Source: VRUE01 sp963774405 (lineage in GTDB: Bacteria > Actinomycetota > Thermoleophilia > Solirubrobacterales > 70-9). Taken from it: a stretch of DNA of 64,000 bases. A program made the position numbers and the translations under genes. Location: assembly GCA_963774405.1 (NCBI GenBank), contig CAVZEV010000004.1:186001-250000 (forward strand). Reading direction: 5' to 3'. The notes beneath the pieces are model-generated. The model did no database searches. It saw nothing but the letters and a program-made list of their open reading frames with translations, and had not been told where the DNA came from. Below, in pieces: positions 61,690 through 64,000 of this stretch (the stretch's first letter is position 1; the number at the start of each line of letters is the position of its first letter).

Positions 61690-62480
61690 ATGAGCCGCGC
61701 CGCGGCGTTCTTCGACCTCGACAAGACCCTGATGGCGGGGTCGTCCGGGATGCAGTTCGCCCGCGTCGCGGCCCGTCACGGGCTGGTCAGCCGCCGCCAG
61801 CTTGCCGGCTGGGGCTTCGAGCACCTGCGCTACCGCCTGCGCGGCACCACCGACGAGCGCACCCACGAGGTGCTGCGGGCCGCCCGCGAGCTGATCGCCG
61901 GCGTGCCCGCCCGCAGCCTCGAACGGATGAACCCCGAGGTGATGGCGGCGATCCTGCCCCGCGTCTACCCGCAGATGCTCGACGAGGTCTATGCCCACCA
62001 GGACGCCGGCCGGCGCGACCTTCATCGTCAGCGCCGCCGGCAGCGGCGTGGTCGAGCCGCTGGCGACCGTGCTCGGCATGGACGGCGGCGTCGGCACGAC
62101 GCTACGAGGTCGGCGAGGACGGCGCCCTGACCGGCCGCTTCGACGGTCCCTTCGTCTACGGCGAGGGCAAGGTCGAGGCGATGCGGGCCTACGCCGCCGA
62201 GCACGACATCGACCTCGCCGCCTCCTACGCCTACTCCGACTCGGTCTCCGACCTGCCGATGCTGCGCGCGGTCGGCAACCCGGTCGTCGTCAACCCGGAC
62301 CCGCCGCTGGCCGAGATCGCCCGCGAGGAAGGTTGGCAGGCGATGCGCTTCGAGCGCCTCGGCCGCCGCTTGGTCGCCCTCGCGGTCACGGCGCTGGCGA
62401 CGGTCGCGGGCTTCGGCGCCTCGCGGATCGCGGCGCGTCGCCGGGAGCCGCCCCGCCGCCGCCTCTCGGTGCGGCGGTAG
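61690..62480 (+). CDS. HAD-IB family phosphatase, two frameshifts
   Basis: About 262 aa after correcting indels near 62022 and 62103. Motif I DLDKTL (D9, D11), motif II in IVSAAGSG, motif III/IV with SDSVSDLPML are as in SerB-like HAD-IB phosphatases. A hydrophobic C-terminal helix (VALAVTALATVAGFGASRI) and a basic tail suggest membrane attachment, as in the PSP-like group often found with lipid or CDP-diacylglycerol genes. Substrate unknown. Confidence 0.8.
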
Positions 62481-62501
62481 CGGCTCCCTGTACGCCGGCG
62501 C

Positions 62502-63185
62502 TCAGTCGCTCTGAGGCTGGGGCTCGCCGCCCTTATGCGGCATGTGCGGCTTGTGCGAGCGCAGGAACTTGAGAATGGTGTCGGGGTTGCGCACCGCGCC
62601 CCCGGCGACGAGAACGAGGAAACCGATCCCGGCCAGCAGCAGGGCGATCCCGATCACGATCCCGAACAGCGACAGCTGGTCCGCCATGTAGCTGGCGTTG
62701 AGCGCGGTCGCGAGCGCAGTCTCGGTGACCCAGACTTCACGTGCTCCGTTGGCGGCCGGCTGGCCGGTTTCGGAGTCGATCTTCGCGTACTGTTCGTTGC
62801 TGGTCCCACCGCCTGGCGAGAGTTCGGCCTTGGGGGTGTCGGGCTTGGCTTCGAACTGGCCCATTTCGGCGTAGGTGTAGCCGCCGGTCGCCTCCAATGC
62901 GTGGATCCGCATGTAGGAGGCGAAGCAGCGCGCCCGTTCGCCGTTGTCGATCGCCTGTTCGGCGACGTCGCAGGTCGGCAGTCCGACGCTTGCCGGAAGG
63001 CCGGCTTCCCGCGCCTCGCCGGCGATCGCTTCCGGGGTCATGTCGGGCGTGCCGACGATGCTCTGCCGCCCGAGTTCGGTCGAGACGGTATCGCTTCCGT
63101 TCGCCCCCATCACGATGGCCACCACGCCGAAGGCGATCAGCACGACCGCCGCGACGATTCCGCCTAGCTCCAATCCTCTGCGCAT
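62502..63185 (-). CDS. Two-TM membrane protein of unknown function
   Basis: 227 aa from ATG 63185 with a GGAGGT ribosome site 8 nt upstream. One N-terminal helix (LELGGIVAAVVLIAFGVVAIVMG) and one near the C-terminus (LFGIVIGIALLLAGIGFLVLVAGG) enclose an extracytoplasmic domain with two Cys (PTCDVAEQ, ERARCFASYMRIHALEATGGYTYAEMGQFE). The tail is basic and His/Pro-rich. The pattern is common in uncharacterised actinobacterial proteins; no function is known. Confidence 0.75.
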   Translation of the reverse strand: MRRGLELGGIVAAVVLIAFGVVAIVMGANGSDTVSTELGRQSIVGTPDMTPEAIAGEAREAGLPASVGLPTCDVAEQAIDNGERARCFASYMRIHALEATGGYTYAEMGQFEAKPDTPKAELSPGGGTSNEQYAKIDSETGQPAANGAREVWVTETALATALNASYMADQLSLFGIVIGIALLLAGIGFLVLVAGGAVRNPDTILKFLRSHKPHMPHKGGEPQPQSD

Positions 63186-63379
63186 TTATTGGCACCTCCG
63201 CCAGTTGTTGTCGAGCAAATAGGACATGGATTTGTGTCGAGTGCGACGTTCTCATGGGAGAAGCGGGCCTGCCTCCGTGTTCAGCACCCGAATTCGCGGG
63301 TAGAAATCCGCAGCGATGGTCCGCTGCAAGCTGCGTGAGCCTGACTCTTCGGTGCCCGCTCCGCATCTAGACTCAGTAC

Positions 63380-64000
63380 ATGGCGAGCGAACCCCAGGCG
63401 AAGCCGAGGCCGGAAGAGCGCGAGGCGGAGTTCTCGACGATGTCGGGCCACCCGATCGCGCCGCTTTACGGGCCCGAGCGGGCGCCCGCCGACCCCGAGG
63501 AGACGATCGGCCGGCCGGGCGAGTACCCGTTCACCCGTGGCCCGTACGAGTCGATGTACCGGGGGCGGCTCTGGACGATGCGCCAGTTCGCCGGCTTCGG
63601 CACGGTCGAGGAGACCAACGGGCGCTTCCACTACCTGCTCGACCATGGCCAGACCGGGCTCTCGACCGCCTTCGACATGCCGACCCTGATGGGCTACGAC
63701 TCCGACCACGCGCGCAGCCTCGGCGAGGTCGGGCGCGAGGGGGTCGCCGTCGACACCCTCGACGACATGGAACAGCTCTTCGACGGCATCCCGCTCGGCG
63801 GCGTTACCACCTCGATGACGATCAACGCCCCGGCAGCGATCCTGCTCGCCTTCTACGTCCTGGTCGGCGAGCAGCAGGGAGTGCCGCCGGAGAGGCTCGG
63901 CGGCACGATCCAGACCGACATCCTCAAGGAGTACATCGCCCAGAAGGAGTGGTGCTTCCCGATCGAGCCGGCGATGCGCCTGGTCAGCGACATGATCGAG
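63380..64000 (+). CDS. Methylmalonyl-CoA mutase large-subunit family, 3' partial
   Basis: The frame from ATG 63380 is open to the window end (about 207 aa). The B12 mutase N-terminal domain is clear: PFTRGPYESMYRGRLWTMRQFAGFGTVEETNGRFHYLL, QTGLSTAFDMPTLMGYDSD, and GGTIQTDILKEYIAQKEW. The enzyme interconverts methylmalonyl-CoA and succinyl-CoA, completing propionate breakdown. Its GTPase chaperone meaB is encoded at 53258. A close relative, isobutyryl-CoA or ethylmalonyl-CoA mutase, cannot be excluded from this part alone. Confidence 0.9.
   Translation, partial: MASEPQAKPRPEEREAEFSTMSGHPIAPLYGPERAPADPEETIGRPGEYPFTRGPYESMYRGRLWTMRQFAGFGTVEETNGRFHYLLDHGQTGLSTAFDMPTLMGYDSDHARSLGEVGREGVAVDTLDDMEQLFDGIPLGGVTTSMTINAPAAILLAFYVLVGEQQGVPPERLGGTIQTDILKEYIAQKEWCFPIEPAMRLVSDMIE

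Overview
This window is GC-rich DNA from a Gram-positive actinobacterium, most likely class Thermoleophilia (Solirubrobacterales or a relative). That placement is inference. It rests on F420-type luciferase-like oxidoreductases, ergothioneine genes, a type IV pilus locus under a c-di-GMP riboswitch, and several homologues of mycobacterial genes (Rv1264-type cyclase, Rv3030-Rv3032-type polysaccharide genes, Rv3679/Rv3680-type ATPases). No rRNA, tRNA, CRISPR array or insertion sequence was recognised.

Layout. 0-12 kb is metabolic: a luciferase-like oxidoreductase, the three-gene proton-translocating transhydrogenase, a Flp-prepilin-like fusion, an SDR, egtB-egtD, a low-GC secreted protein, a second luciferase-like enzyme, glpX and a YihY/BrkB membrane protein. 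12-36 kb is a large type IV pilus region that begins at the primary sigma factor gene: pilT, an anchored thioredoxin-like protein, pilB, a second pilT and pilC. Then come a riboswitch-controlled pilin, a secreted protein and pilD. A reverse-strand operon follows: pilV-, pilW- and pilX-like prepilins, then pilM-pilN-pilO and a last membrane-anchored component. Two accessory islands interrupt it: 19.2-21.6 kb (two toxin-antitoxin modules, one with a gutted toxin, plus an AAA ATPase) and 25.3-28.2 kb (DUF5661, a SLATT-like two-TM protein, a DUF4238-like protein).

36-45 kb holds an HxlR regulator, a large unrecognised protein, a tandem pair of ArsA/Get3-type ATPases, a ParA-FtsZ pair, gamma-glutamyltransferase and a class III adenylate cyclase. 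45-52 kb holds a secreted metzincin protease, two methyltransferases, and a methyltransferase-GH57-GT4 cluster resembling the mycobacterial methylglucose lipopolysaccharide genes. 52-64 kb is acyl-CoA and propionate metabolism: meaB, acyl-CoA dehydrogenase, aldehyde dehydrogenase, thioesterase, thiolase and the start of methylmalonyl-CoA mutase, together with leucyl aminopeptidase and regulators.

Many genes, above all the pilus genes between 14.2 and 24 kb, are broken by single-base indels while the protein sequence on either side stays well conserved. Most are single-base insertions. This looks like consensus error more than decay, so those genes are annotated as full-length CDS with the breaks noted.

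The most interesting non-coding signals are: the c-di-GMP-I riboswitch ahead of the pilin; a strong promoter followed by a perfect intrinsic terminator in front of the sigma factor gene; a pair of identical dyads in an HxlR divergent promoter, followed by a hairpin leader and a small ORF; a nested palindrome inside egtB; and a dispersed palindromic repeat found twice.
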